DNA of 64,000 bases. Source: Prunella strophiata. Its lineage: Eukaryota; Chordata; Aves; Passeriformes; Prunellidae. The stretch's first letter is position 1, and every line of letters starts with the position of its first letter. The stretch covers positions 21,207,085-21,271,084 of the forward strand of contig JAZBQD010000019.1 in assembly GCA_036583965.1 (NCBI GenBank), given 5' to 3'. Of the stretch, positions 35,922-47,690 are shown piece by piece. The position numbers and the translations under genes are program-made. A model generated the notes under the pieces. It was not told the origin of the DNA and searched no databases. It saw only the letters and a program-made list of their open reading frames with translations.

Positions 35922-36967
35922 CTGCCTACGAAAAGAAATAAAATGCTGACTAAGAAAAGAAATAAAATGCTGACTAAGAAAAGAAATAAAATGCTGACTA
36001 AGAAAAGAAATAAAATGCTGACTAAGAAAAGAAATAAAATGCTGACTAAGAAAAGAAATAAAATGCTGAGTAAGAAAAGAAATAAAATGCTGACTAAGAA
36101 AAGAAATAAAATGCTGACTAAGAAAAGAAATAAAATGCTGACTAAGAAAAGAAATAAAATGCTGACTAAGAAAAGAAATAAAATGCTGACTAAGAAAAGA
36201 AATAAAATGCTGACTAAGAAAAGAAATAAAATGCTGACTAAGAAAAGAAATAAAATGCTGACTAAGAAAAGAAATAAAATGCTGACTAAGAAAAGAAATA
36301 AAATGCTGACTAAGAAAAGAAATAAAATGCTGACTAAGAAAAGAAATAAAATGCTGACTAAGAAAAGAAATAAAATGCTGACTAAGAAAAGAAATAAAAT
36401 GCTGACTAAGAAAAGAAATAAAATGCTGACTAAGAAAAGAAATAAAATGCTGACTAAGAAAAGAAATAAAATGCTGACTAAGAAAAGAAATAAAATGCTG
36501 ACTAAGAAAAGAAATAAAATGCTGACTAAGAAAAGAAATAAAATGCTGACTAAGAAAAGAAATAAAATGCTGACTAAGAAAAGAAATAAAATGCTGACTA
36601 AGAAAAGAAATAAAATGCTGACTAAGAAAAGAAATAAAATGCTGACTAAGAAAAGAAATAAAATGCTGACTAAGAAAAGAAATAAAATGCTGACTAAGAA
36701 AAGAAATAAAATGCTGACTAAGAAAAGAAATAAAATGCTGACTAAGAAAAGAAATAAAATGCTGACTAAGAAAAGAAATAAAATGCTGACTAAGAAAAGA
36801 AATAAAATGCTGACTAAGAAAAGAAATAAAATGCTGACTAAGAAAAGAAATAAAATGCTGACTAAGAAAAGAAATAAAATGCTGACTAAGAAAAGAAATA
36901 AAATGCTGACTAAGAAAAGAAATAAAATGAAAAGAAATAAAATGCTGACTAAGAAAAGAAATAAAAT
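35922..36967 (+). repeat. 24-bp minisatellite, array 2 (about 43 units)
   Basis: It has the same 24-bp unit and orientation as array 1. The leftmost unit (35922-35942, CTGCCTACGAAAAGAAATAA) differs from the consensus at two positions and is probably the ancestral edge unit. Only two internal changes are seen: a C-to-G substitution at 36070 (CTGAG for CTGAC), and one unit near 36930 that lacks nine bases (CTGACTAAG). Otherwise the units are identical. Frames of 369 codons on the plus strand and 355 and 382 codons on the minus strand arise only from the 24-bp periodicity. Each unit contains AATAAA. Confidence 0.97.
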
Positions 36968-39900
36968 CTGCAAATATGAGATGCATAGGAAAGATGGAAG
37001 ACCAATGCAAAATGATAAAAATCAAATTAAAAGCATAAAAAATACAGACTGAAGAAATTTAGACTGGAAATCTTCCAGAAAGTGAAAAGATGACACGGAA
37101 TTATTATTTATTCTTTACAATGTTTTCCACAGAATCTCAAAACTGGATCACAAATATAAAGTAACAGTTTCATTTCTCAGAGGATAAAATCTCATCACTA
37201 AGGACACATAATTAAAACACAGAAGAATGGAAAAAGCAATTGAAAACAAAGCTGTAGGGGTCTCACTGGTGCCAAGAGTAGCATAAAATAAGTTTTCTAT
37301 TTCTGAGGAGAGTGATTGTAGCAAAAGTAAAAGACTTGCAGACGTAGGAAAAAGGATACTGCAGGAGAGAGTCTTGGGCTTTTAAAGAAGATGTGATTAT
37401 AGAGGGATGATCCTCCAGTGGTAAAACACATCCACAGGGCAGCAGCACATCTCTTACATACACATTGAAACATTGCTGCTGAATGCAGAGACAAGGCGAC
37501 TTTGCTGAGCAAAGGCCACAGTTTCAGACACACATCTTTTGCTTATCTTTCACAGCCATCTGAATACACCACCAAAATCTGATGCACCACGAAATCTTCA
37601 AGAAACTGCTGCTCTGGGGTCTTTTGTTCATTTTGCCACTTTTCACATCTGAACTCCTCCCTCTTCAGCAACCCAAAGGTGAGATGCTCCCTCAGCCTGT
37701 CTCTGTCTGCTGCTGTCTGAGTACTTTGGACTCATTTTGCATCACAGGAAGAAAGTACTTTTCAATGTCTGCCATTGACAGTCATTCTCCTTTCCCACTC
37801 ATCCTTCCTCAGCAGGCTAACACATAACTCATGCTAACACCCCCACTGAAGGTGACAGAGGTGGCCAGTTTGAGCATCCTGTGCTTTTTCCTAATCTGTA
37901 ACTGATAACCTCCAGTGTGACTCAACTGATTGTCCGTGAGAGAAGGGCTTAAAATAAAGCAAAGCTGCAATGGTGAGAAGCTGGATAAATGAATGTTTGA
38001 GTTGTTTGGTTTGGGGATTCTGGAACATTTAGTTACAACTGACAGAAGTTTGCAAGCATCATCTACTTCCTCAACACCTTGGGACTGCATTGAAATCATG
38101 CTCCTAAATGAAAGATAAAATAATGATCTTTCCTTGGTTTTCCAGCATATGCAAACTTTAGATTTCACAAAACTGTAAAGATTTCATACAGATCCTCAGA
38201 AACCAGGTATTTCAGGAAACATCAAGCTGATTATTTTCCACACTGATCCAGGGGAAGAGAGTATGTACGGCTGGAAAGCCATAACTGTGGCTTTATCTTT
38301 ACCTTCCTGGCCTCCAGGGAGAGGTCATAGAAGAAGCAGGCAAATTTTGCTTTCTCCTCCATCTTAAAAGGGTTTGTTTGTTGTGCATGTGGGGAAAAAG
38401 AGATGAAGGAACAGACCTGAGAATAGTAATTTCAGCAGTACAGCATGTCAGCCAAATACTTTTTCTCTTCCATTATCAAGAGCAGGACTTAACTTCCCCT
38501 TTTCTGCCAGATTTGCTTGGTAGGGTTTGCCACACACAGGCCTTCATTTGCCACATTGTGGCACTGGAAATCTGGGGTTGTCTCTCTCAGGGGCTAATTA
38601 GGGATTTCTATTCCATTCCAGTATCTCTATTTAATGCCTGAAAATACAGACAGCAAAGCTTCTGACTGGACTCATCCTTCCTCTGTACTTCCATCCAACA
38701 GAGAAAAATCCTCTAGAAAAATTGCTACTACAGCAAGCTAACATTAAAAACAGAGTTTGCTCTTCTTCTTCTAAATGAGTTAGTTAGAAACCAGTCAGCT
38801 GTTTGTTCAACATTCTGAGCCAAAGCCAAGCACAGATCTCTCCCCTGACTTACATTAGCTTTGAGAGTGCAAACAATAAGCAAGCTGGGGCTTAATGAGC
38901 CTGTGTGTGGGGTCAGTCTGGCAGAACGAAAGAGGATGGTCATTTCTGAGCTATCCCAGCTTGAAAAGAGAAACTAGAGGGGGAATAACAAAAGCAACAA
39001 TGAACCAAGGACCTGCAGAGATATCTCACAGAAAGGATTTAGTGGAGAGCAACTCCCTCATGGTTTCTTTACTCCAGCTGATGCTAAGATACTATTTCCC
39101 AAGCACTGGCACTGAGCAGCTAACCCAGATCAGCCCACATCAGCCTTTGGCACAGTGCAATGGCACATCTGGACTGGGAAGGAAAGATTGAGCCTCTTGT
39201 CCAGGAATGTATCTTTTCATTTAGAGAGATTTGTTTCAAATAAAATGTGTACTATCCAACATGCAAAAGGAACATGATTCCAAAAAACACCCCAACATCT
39301 CTAATCCTTTAGCTGTTTCTGAACAACACATAGTAGAACCTTTTGCTAAAACCCAACTGTGTTAAAAGCACAGACTTCCACCATCAGAGCCACAATTAAC
39401 ATCCAAAGTTTGTCTCAAAAACATGGAAGACAATTCTAGACATAAAAACACTCCACCAAGTAGGTGGAGCTGGACAATACAGAGCTAGAGGAAACACAGA
39501 GCCATGGTAGCATCTTCAACCAGTGTCTTTTTCCCAGTTTATACCACAGACCCCATTCTGGGGCACATTTCATAATCTCTTTCCTACACAATTTAACAGC
39601 CTCCTTTGATTTGCCTGGCCTCCACATCTCTAAAGAGCAAGAGGAATGCCAACTCATTAACCCAAGAGGTGCTCAGTTATAAAGGTGATAGGCTGTTAGA
39701 AAATTCTAAAGGCAGACAGGATTAATGTCATAGACATATCTCTGGGACACCCAGAGAAGGAATTTTCAATTATTCTAAAGCAAGGCAATAAGCTTTTCAA
39801 AAATTTACCTTGGTAGAACACTCCCCAAGCTGCAAAACCATGATCACAGAAACTGAACACCAGACAAGTAAATGGTTAAAATCCAGCTTGTGATTTGCTG

Positions 39901-42900
39901 CAGATGCTTTCGCTGGGAATGTTTGAGCATAATAGTTCTGCGTAGGAAGAAAGGAACTGTATTTTAGTCATCTGCATATATTCTAGTTTTGGTTGGGTTT
40001 TTGGTTTTTTGTTGGCTTGGGTTTGGGATTTTTTTAAAGCTACTTAATGATTATTCAGGAGTGGACTATTACAACTGTTAAAAATAATATTCTTACAGAT
40101 TGTAATCAGCTCCAGTGTCTCTCCACATGTGTGTGGGTTGAAGATGAGCACCATGGCCAGTAGGCAGTGACTTTTTTTGTACTGATGGGGGTGTATATTA
40201 AATCTTTAAAAGTTACTCTGATTAATTCACATCAAGTCAGCATAATTTTCTTCACTGTTTAAGTATCCAGCTGCCAAGATTCCTAAAACAGAGTGAGCTG
40301 TGCTCCTGAACATGATTAGGGTCATGCCTTTTTTTCAACCAGACTGAGACCCACCAACTCACAACTTGGCTGGGACTTTTCTTCAATCTCATTGTCAGAG
40401 CAATATCCAGAAAGGTAATTTCATAGTAAGACTCCAAGTCTCCCTTTCTCAGCAGCTCTCTCCTTTTAGACTATTGATAGAATTCAAATTATGTAATTTC
40501 AGTTCCCTCAGGAACCTTCAAAATACTCTGGCTTTTGACATAAGTACCAAGAAAATGCTTTCATACAAGGTTTTTCCATTAGCAAATGCCCAGGGAGCAG
40601 CAGAGGTGGAAAGATTTTGCTTCCCAATTAGTTTTATCTGGGATGATCGAGGAAAGTCTTCCTTTCCTATTCTATCATCCATCCCAACAATGTCTAACTA
40701 GGAAAGCAGCACCAAGTTTTACAGAGCAGTTGTGGCTTCTCCCTAACAATGATCCTTTTCTGTCAGTAGCTTTCACATCATTGTTTTGCTGATGCTTTTT
40801 ACTCTTCTTGGTTTGCATCCATTTTAAATGAAATAACCTAATTAGATTCCTTTTGTCAGAAGGCTGAGGTCACATCAATCACAGCAAGTGTTTTCTGGAC
40901 ACATGGAGAATGAAAATAGGTTGGATACATTTACATTTTCCATTCTCCTACAAAGAGTCAGAGTACCCATTCATATAATAGTCTTTAATACAAGCATGAA
41001 ACACTTTATTGTATTTTCATTCACCCCCAAAAATGCATATGCAATCTAACTGAAACTACTACAAATGAAAATAATATTCAAACTGTTACAGCCAAAACAA
41101 TAATGTCAAGTACAATCTAAAAAAGGCTACATAGTGTTTCAAAAGAAAGTCTTTACATTTTCATATAAAACTGAAACTCTCAATTTAAAATGTCTAAATT
41201 TTTAAGTCAGTAAAAATAGTAACTAAGCACTTGTCCTATTCACATACAGCAATACACTGAAATATATTTTAATTCTAGAGAAAAAAAGTGTGCTTGACTT
41301 TTTCCAACACTCTTTTCCGTTTCAATCAGCAAATTATAAAAACAGCCTTTGCATTTCTGTTCTACATACAACAATTAAAAAAGCTACCTTCAACTTTGCT
41401 CTTCAGTTTTCTACTAATATATGAAATCATTACAGCTACACCTGTTCTGCTCATCTGTACTACCTTCAACACTTAAAAAGTCAGCCTACAAATGCAATTT
41501 GCTTCCCAATCTCTTGAAGAGGCTATTGGTTACACCATTCAACTTATTGGAAAATACAGAGAGGCAGTGTAAATTTCTGGTGGTCATGCAGAAGCTTTAA
41601 AAAACATCTCTCCTGGCTTCAGACATGCTTTCTGACATAGATCCTGCCTCTTTTTATTATGCTAATGAGTCACACATAAATGTTCATACTGCTGAGACTG
41701 CTAAGGTCTACACAAAACCAGTTCCATCAGCAGAGTTCTGATCTGTCTTAAACTCTGCTGCTATTGATCTTTGGCTCCTCAGCCCCATGTAGATCAGGAT
41801 ACTCACATCATCAGTTCATTCAATGTAGCAGTACATTTGCAGCTACTATGGAAAAATTGCATTTGTTTTCTCTCAAGCAGAATTAACATGCTGAACTATT
41901 GCTCTGGTTTTAGTAAGTAAATGAATAGGAACTAGGCAGAAAGAGACCAATGCATTCATTTCCCCATAGAAATACAGGCTTAAGTAACCTTGCCTGCAGA
42001 GGTGAGAGGCTTCTAGACACTGAGATAATCCAGCTTGGCAGCTTCTGTCAATTTAATTATTTACTGAGATTGGCACTCATGAAACCATCTCTGATTGGCA
42101 GCCCTGAAGATGATGTCCTGTTTTATCTATGGAACAGATACAGTGCAAGGAGCAGCAATGTTTTAGGTCTGATTTATTTTAATTTCAGTCTTAAATGTGT
42201 CCTTCCATTTTTAATTGATGATAGTGACATCTCTTCCCCACTAGCACCTTTTATTATTTTTCTGTAAAAGACAGTTGTTTCCTTCAGCCATATAGATTTT
42301 ACTTCTAAACTGACTAATTCTCCCTAAATACAGACTATATCTCCATAAATACTTTATTTACCATGATTGCCAAAAAGTCTACAGGTTACTTAATCAGTGA
42401 CTTAACTTTTCAACATGGAAACTAATCTTTATTTACATTAAATACAAACACCTGAGTAGTTACATTTTAATAATGTTTTGTTTTATGGAGAAGGAGATCT
42501 CTAACTGAAACTGACATTACAGAAATGCAACAAGGAATGGAAATAAAAAAAGGGAAAGGAAAATGGGAAACAAATCATTTTAAGATATTGGCTGTCATGT
42601 GCTATTTCACCTGTATATATACCACTAACTACATGGAGCAATGAAACCACTTTGGGGGCAAGAGAAAGCACAAAAACATCATGACAGTGACAGAAAATTT
42701 ACAACCAACATCTACAGGAGGCAAAAGAGAAGGAAGAGGGAAAGGATAATTCAGTGAGCAGGCAATTACAAATCTGCTTAAACCTCAATAAAAATACAAA
42801 TACAGATGTTGATGTGCTCACAGCCCAGCTCATGAAGCAATAGTTGCCAAGACCCAACCACTGACATGAACAAGCAGGGAGATTCTGCTGTAGGCAGCAA

Positions 42901-43494
42901 GGAAGCAATCAGATCCTAACATAAAAGGTAATATCCTAATCTCCAATCTTGATCTAAACCACGAGGTTTAGTACCCTTTCCAATTCTCCCTATCCCTGTT
43001 AATAGCAATATCCAAAGTTGTAGTGATTATCAACATAAATGTCATCTCTGCATCTGGCTAAACTCCTGGCCTTAATGAAACCCTTTGGCAAATCATGCAT
43101 TCTAGTGCCTAGCTTGTTACCATACCACAGACTTCTTGTGCATTACATACAAAATCTTTAAAGAAAAGGTTTTTAAAAGGAATTTAAGCACATTACACAT
43201 CCTTACAAATCTGTTAGATCCTGTTCTTATAATGAGGATAACTGCACCTTGCTGTATCTTACTTATCTTTACAACATCTTCAAATTACAGACTGTAAAAG
43301 CATTCACTACTTGAGTCATGACTAGGCAGGTGTGTAAGGGACAAGGTACTTAGTGATGAAATTAGGTAAACTGTCACATAATGGCTAGTCACCAGCTCCT
43401 TCAGCTTGGAAGAATTATTTTCTAAAGACTATTCTCTTGTTCTTTGTTAAGTTTTAAGTAAGTGAAATAACAAGACTGCTCAAGATTGCTCTCC
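36968..43494. other. Unique non-coding sequence, about 6.5 kb
   Basis: No supported gene. Frames are all below 120 codons and unrecognised. The stretch 40970-41480 is strongly AT-rich. The T/G tract at 39983-40037 is listed separately. I see no further copy of the 24-bp unit here. Confidence 0.55.
39983..40037. repeat. T/G-rich low-complexity tract
   Basis: It is composed of TTGG, TTGGG and T-run phrases (GTTTTGGTTGGG, GGGTTTGGGATTTTTTT) and is close in style to 16767-16845. Four G runs of three or more are not all present, so a stable quadruplex is doubtful. Confidence 0.75.
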
Positions 43495-44785
43495 AGGGAC
43501 AATCACTTCCCCTGGCCCTGCTGGCCACACTATTGCTGCTACAGGCCAGGATGCCAGTGGCCTTCTTGGTCACCTGGGCACACCCTGGCTCATGTGCAGT
43601 TGGTTGTGAGCCAGAACCCCCAGGTCCTCTATATCTACACACTCTCAGAGCCTTTTCTGCTGGGCAGCTTTCCAGCCACTCTGCCCCCAGCCTGTAGCCC
43701 TGCCTGGGGTGGTTGTGACCCAGGTGCAGGACCTGGCACTTGGCCTTACTGAACCTCACCCCACTGGTCTTGGCCCATTTGTCCAGCCTGTCCAGATCCC
43801 TCTGCAGAGCCTTCCTGCTCTCAAGCAGATCAATAGTCCAGGCCAGCTTGGAGTTGTCTGCAAACTGACTAAGGGTGCACTCAATCTCCTCATGCCTGTC
43901 ATTTATAGAGATATTGCACACAACTGACTCCAATACTGAGCCCTGTGGAATACCACTTGTGACTGGCCATCAGCTGGGTTTAACTCCATTCACCACCACT
44001 CTCATGGCTTGGCCATCCAGCCAATTTTTTACCCAGCAAAGAATGTGCCTGTCAAAGCCATGAGCAGCCAGTTTCCCCAGGAGAATGCTGTGGGAGACAG
44101 AGTCAAAGGTTTTACTAAATTCCATGTAGAAAACACCAACAGCCTTTCCCTCATCCATTAGGTGGGTCACCCTGTCAAAGATCAAGATCAGGCTGGTCAA
44201 GCAGGACCTGTCTTTCATAAGCTTCTGCTGGCTGGGCCTGATCCCCTGGTTGTCCTCTGTGTGCCACATGATGGCACTCAGGATGATCAGTTCCATAACC
44301 TTCCCTGGCACCAAGGTCAGGCTGACAATTCCTTGGATTCTCTTTCCAGCCCTTCTTGTAGATGGGTATCACATTGCCTAACCTCCAGTCTTCTGAGACC
44401 TTCCTCCTCAACCAGAACTGCTCAAAAATGATTAAAAGTGGCTTTTCAAGCTCTTCTATGAGAGAATCCCTCAGTATTCCTGGTTGGATTCCATATGGCC
44501 CCATAGAATTCTGTGCATTAAAGTGGAGCAGTAGGTTACTAACTGTCTTCCCTTGAATTATGGGGACTTCATTCTGCTCCTCATTTCTGTCTTCCAGCTC
44601 AAGGGGCTGAGTGCCCTGAGAATAGCTGGTCCAACCATAAAAGACTGAAGCTAAGAAGGCATTAAGTATCTCAGTCTTTTCCTCATCCTTTGTGGAAATG
44701 TTTCCACCCACATCCAATAAAGGATGGAGAATCTTTATGCTTTCCTTGATAGCAGCAAATCTTTCACCCTTCTGACTTGTCAAAA
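43495..44785 (-). pseudogene. CR1-type LINE reverse transcriptase relic, truncated at both ends
   Basis: Three minus-strand frame segments follow the CR1 ORF2 order. The first (from about 44783) has DEEKTEILNAFLASVF, then NSMGPYGIQPGIL and WRLGNVIPIYKKG. The second (44314-43973) has FSKTFDSVSHSILLGKLAA, the palm motif A region, then WVKNWLDG. The third (from 43969) has SGIPQGSVL, then FADNSKL, the YADD-type catalytic motif. In it the second aspartate is asparagine (codon 43853-43855), which would abolish activity. There is a frameshift near 44320-44335, an in-frame TGA at 43970-43972 and further slippage near 43690. Recognisable similarity ends at about 43495, before the C-terminus and 3' UTR. 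CR1 is the dominant avian LINE. The 5' limit is approximate. Confidence 0.9.
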
Positions 44786-46330
44786 GAAGAAAGGTATCAT
44801 CACTATGGGAACATAACTATGACAGAGAATCCCTGAACTGCCTGTTGAGCTTTGCCTTGGTCAAAACCTACAACAGAGATGTCAAGGAGGCCTGCCAGGG
44901 ACAGAACATGACAGAACAGGACACAGCCCCTCCATAGGGAGCTCCTTTGCATTATGTTTCAGCCCACTCCTCACCTTGTTTGCTAAAGCCCTTACCAGGT
45001 CAGAATTGGAAGACTTATTCCCTACCAGGCTGCTTTGACACAGACTTTTCCCACAAAACCTTAAAGTAATTTTGTAGTTTAGAAAATCTATATTATGAAT
45101 GATAGAAAAAAGGCATGAATTTTGTATCAGGTGTCAGCAAGTCACCTGTTACTTAAACACTAACAAGGTCCAATAAGGCCTTGTTGAGCATTCATAAGAA
45201 GACCATAGACTGGAGGTAAGGAAGGAAAGAAATGAGGCAGGATGGCAAATTGTTCTTTCAGAATTTCTTTGCTTGGTATCTTTGACAATGCAGTTTCAAA
45301 TCCCAGTAATAGACAGAAAGATTTGAGACCAACATTCATTCTCAATTCTACATCTTAAAACAGGGACAGAGAATGCCCTCCTTTAAGACTGAAATTTAGC
45401 TCCCTCCTACTTGGACCTTTGTGCCATCTTGTGCACCTCTTATGAAAAAATATTTACATGGGAATTGTCAACTCAACAAGCAAAGGGAGAGGAAATTTTT
45501 ATGTCAAAGGAACAAAGCCAACTTGCAGCAGGCTTTCTCTTTTCCTTCTTAACAAATCATTCTGTGGCATGAGTCAGATAATATGGAGTGGGAGGATCAC
45601 ACTCCAGCAGGCTGTGGTAGAGCAGGTGGAGCTGTGGAGACAGCTTGGACATATGCAGCATGTGTGTTTTCTCTGGAAGGACTTGGAGAAACAAGTGCTA
45701 CAAAGCTGATTTTGCAAAGGTATCTTGCTGGCTAAACTTGTACTTTAAAAACTACTGGGATCCCTGAGTTGTTTTCCTCCACCTGCATCAATTAATGTGT
45801 TTATTCTGTAATTTTTTTTTTCAAGATGAGGCAAAAAAACCACAGATTTGTCTCACAGAATGTTTGGGAAAGTAATTCTGAGAACAAATGACAGCTGTTT
45901 CAATTATCAATGCATAATACTTATTCTATTTTCTGGACACAGAGCAGACTCAACAGTGTAGAAGGCATATTCCACAAGGGGGACTCATATAGTGAAGCTG
46001 GATTATTTTCCCTGGTTATGATCACTGACTATTTTTCTGATTCTTCTGCTGTTACACTCCAGGTTACAGTAGCATTGTGGTATATACAAGCAAATTGTCA
46101 TGTTAACTCAAGTCAAATGTTCTTACAAGGCTCTGTATTCCTCCAAACATCAAGAATCTTTTTAACAGTGCTGAAAGTCCCTGGATTTAATAATCAGTTT
46201 TATTCCATTTCCAGGATTACAGATAGCCTGGGTCTGTTTGTTTGCTCTCTCAATAAAATTGGCATGAATAAACAATAATGACAGTGATCCCAGAGAAGTC
46301 ACATTAATGTAAATGAAAACATCCAATACT
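44786..46330. other. Unique non-coding sequence
   Basis: No supported gene. The first 150-200 bases are richer in GC than what follows and may include diverged CR1 sequence upstream of the recognisable frame, but I cannot align it from memory. A 122-codon plus-strand frame at 45910-46278 is unrecognised. Confidence 0.45.
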
Positions 46331-46447
46331 TTAAAAAACCCAACACTTTAACTGCTCCTGCCTTGTCCCCTTCCTCCTCCCTAATAAAATCATCCACTCT
46401 TTTAAGGACAACGGGACTTCTATTTTGGGTGAAGATCAAGAAACAAA
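46331..46447 (+). repeat. Direct duplication, copy 1 (117 bp)
   Basis: The segment, with phrases AACTGCTCCTGCCT, CCTCCTCCCTAATAAAATC and GGGACTTCTATTTTGGGTG, recurs in the same orientation at 48801-48935. The copies are about 93% identical by eye outside one 18-bp length difference. It contains AATAAA. It matches no repeat family I recognise and could be a low-copy interspersed element or a local duplication. Confidence 0.9.
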
Positions 46448-47549
46448 GAAAACAAAGGTCCATGGTAAGGAGGCCAACCCTTGGATTAATGTAGCCCCTC
46501 AGTGGCCCAGCAAATAATTTAAAATAAATAAACATTGTGAACAAGACACAATAAATCCAAATTTGAATAATGAGAACTCAAGGTTTGCTGTTCTTTGGAA
46601 TATTATTTATATGAATAAACAGTAGCCCCAGGTGTTCTCAAACAAGCCCAGCAAGCTCCCTAAAGGTTTGTTAGCTGACTGCTTGCCTGAGGGCCACTGG
46701 ATCTATCACAGTCTTGCTGTAGCTTCCTACTGAAGAAACCTTTCCTGAGTGTCCCAAATCTGGCACCAGGCTAGTCAGTGAGTATGCCAGGAAAGTGCTG
46801 TGGAGACCCCAGTGAGACATTACTTACTGTGCCTAGCTTGGGATGCCAGGCTTTTGACATCTCAGATCACATCTCATTTTTCATGTGTGTTAGGAGCTTT
46901 TAATCAAGGTGGAGGGAAATGTCCTCTCTCCTTCCATGGCAGACAGCTCAGGCTGGGCACAACTTCAGTACCAAGGGATAAGGGAAGATCCTCAAGGGGA
47001 AAAGTGGTGATGAAATTGGCATGATTGCTAGTGGCTGCTTGTAGGAGACTGAGCCAGTAATTTGGAAAAACAAGCTTGTTAGAGGAAAACAGGAATGACA
47101 CCAATCTGCTGTAATGAGCAGGCAGTAGAACAGTGCCTTCATGTCATGCTCCATTCTGGGTTTGAGCCACACACTGCAAAGGTTGTGGCCTTGCTGGCTG
47201 TAAATTAACACAGCCTAATGATTTCTCCTGTCTTTTTAGTCTCCCAAGCTAGTATCAGTTTACAGTGAGAACAAAAGACAAAAGCAGTGCAGCAGAATTG
47301 AGGGCAGACTAGGAGATTTCCATCAACTATGCTATATAGACTTTAATTTGTCAGGGTGAAGGAAATGAAAGACTGGATGCTTTAACCAACTGTTTTGGTC
47401 CTGAGGTTAAGCAGTTACTCACCTGGGGCAAGGAGCTTCCAGCTTCCTCCAGACTCTGGGCATTTTTAAAAATAATCATAACACTCCAGAGTACCATGCA
47501 GCTATGAGAACATTGTCCAGGGAGTAAATTCTTCAGATGATGAAATATT
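46448..47549. other. Unique non-coding sequence
   Basis: No supported gene and no recognised repeat. Overlapping frames of 66-87 codons on both strands at 46800-47211 have no recognised product. Confidence 0.5.
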
Positions 47550-47690
47550 CCTTCTACAGATGAGAACATGGTTGCACAGAAGGATTAAATGACTTTCCAC
47601 ACTATTATAAAGTAAATCAGTAATAAAACAGAGAAAATAATCAGATGTCCTGATGCCCACTTCTGTATATAAATCACTAGACCATAATTT
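47550..47690 (-). repeat. MIR-like SINE remnant, minus strand
   Basis: Read on the plus strand the order is CTACAGATGAGAACATGG, then TGCACAGAAGGATTAAATGA followed by CTTTCC, then AGTAAATCAGTAA and CAGATGTCCTGATGCCCAC, ending in AATCACTAGACCAT. This follows the reverse complement of the MIR consensus (ACAGATGAGGAAACTGAGG, CACAGAGAGGTTAAGTGACTT, ACCACTAGACCA). It is diverged, with small indels, but collinear over about 140 bases. Confidence 0.72.

Noticed and set aside
35056..36967. CRISPR-like array
   Set aside because: The repeat is purely tandem with no unique spacers, and the window is avian.
35906..37025. Minus-strand repeat proteins of 355 and 382 residues
   Set aside because: They follow only from a 24-bp unit in two stop-free phases, and a plus-strand frame spans the same DNA. 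There is no codon-specific variation.
40150..40170. CTCF site at GGCCAGTAGGCAGTG
   Set aside because: The core lacks bases needed for the consensus CCASYAGRKGGC spacing.
43486..44556. Plus-strand frames of 62-89 codons over the CR1 relic
   Set aside because: They are antisense shadows of the minus-strand reverse transcriptase.
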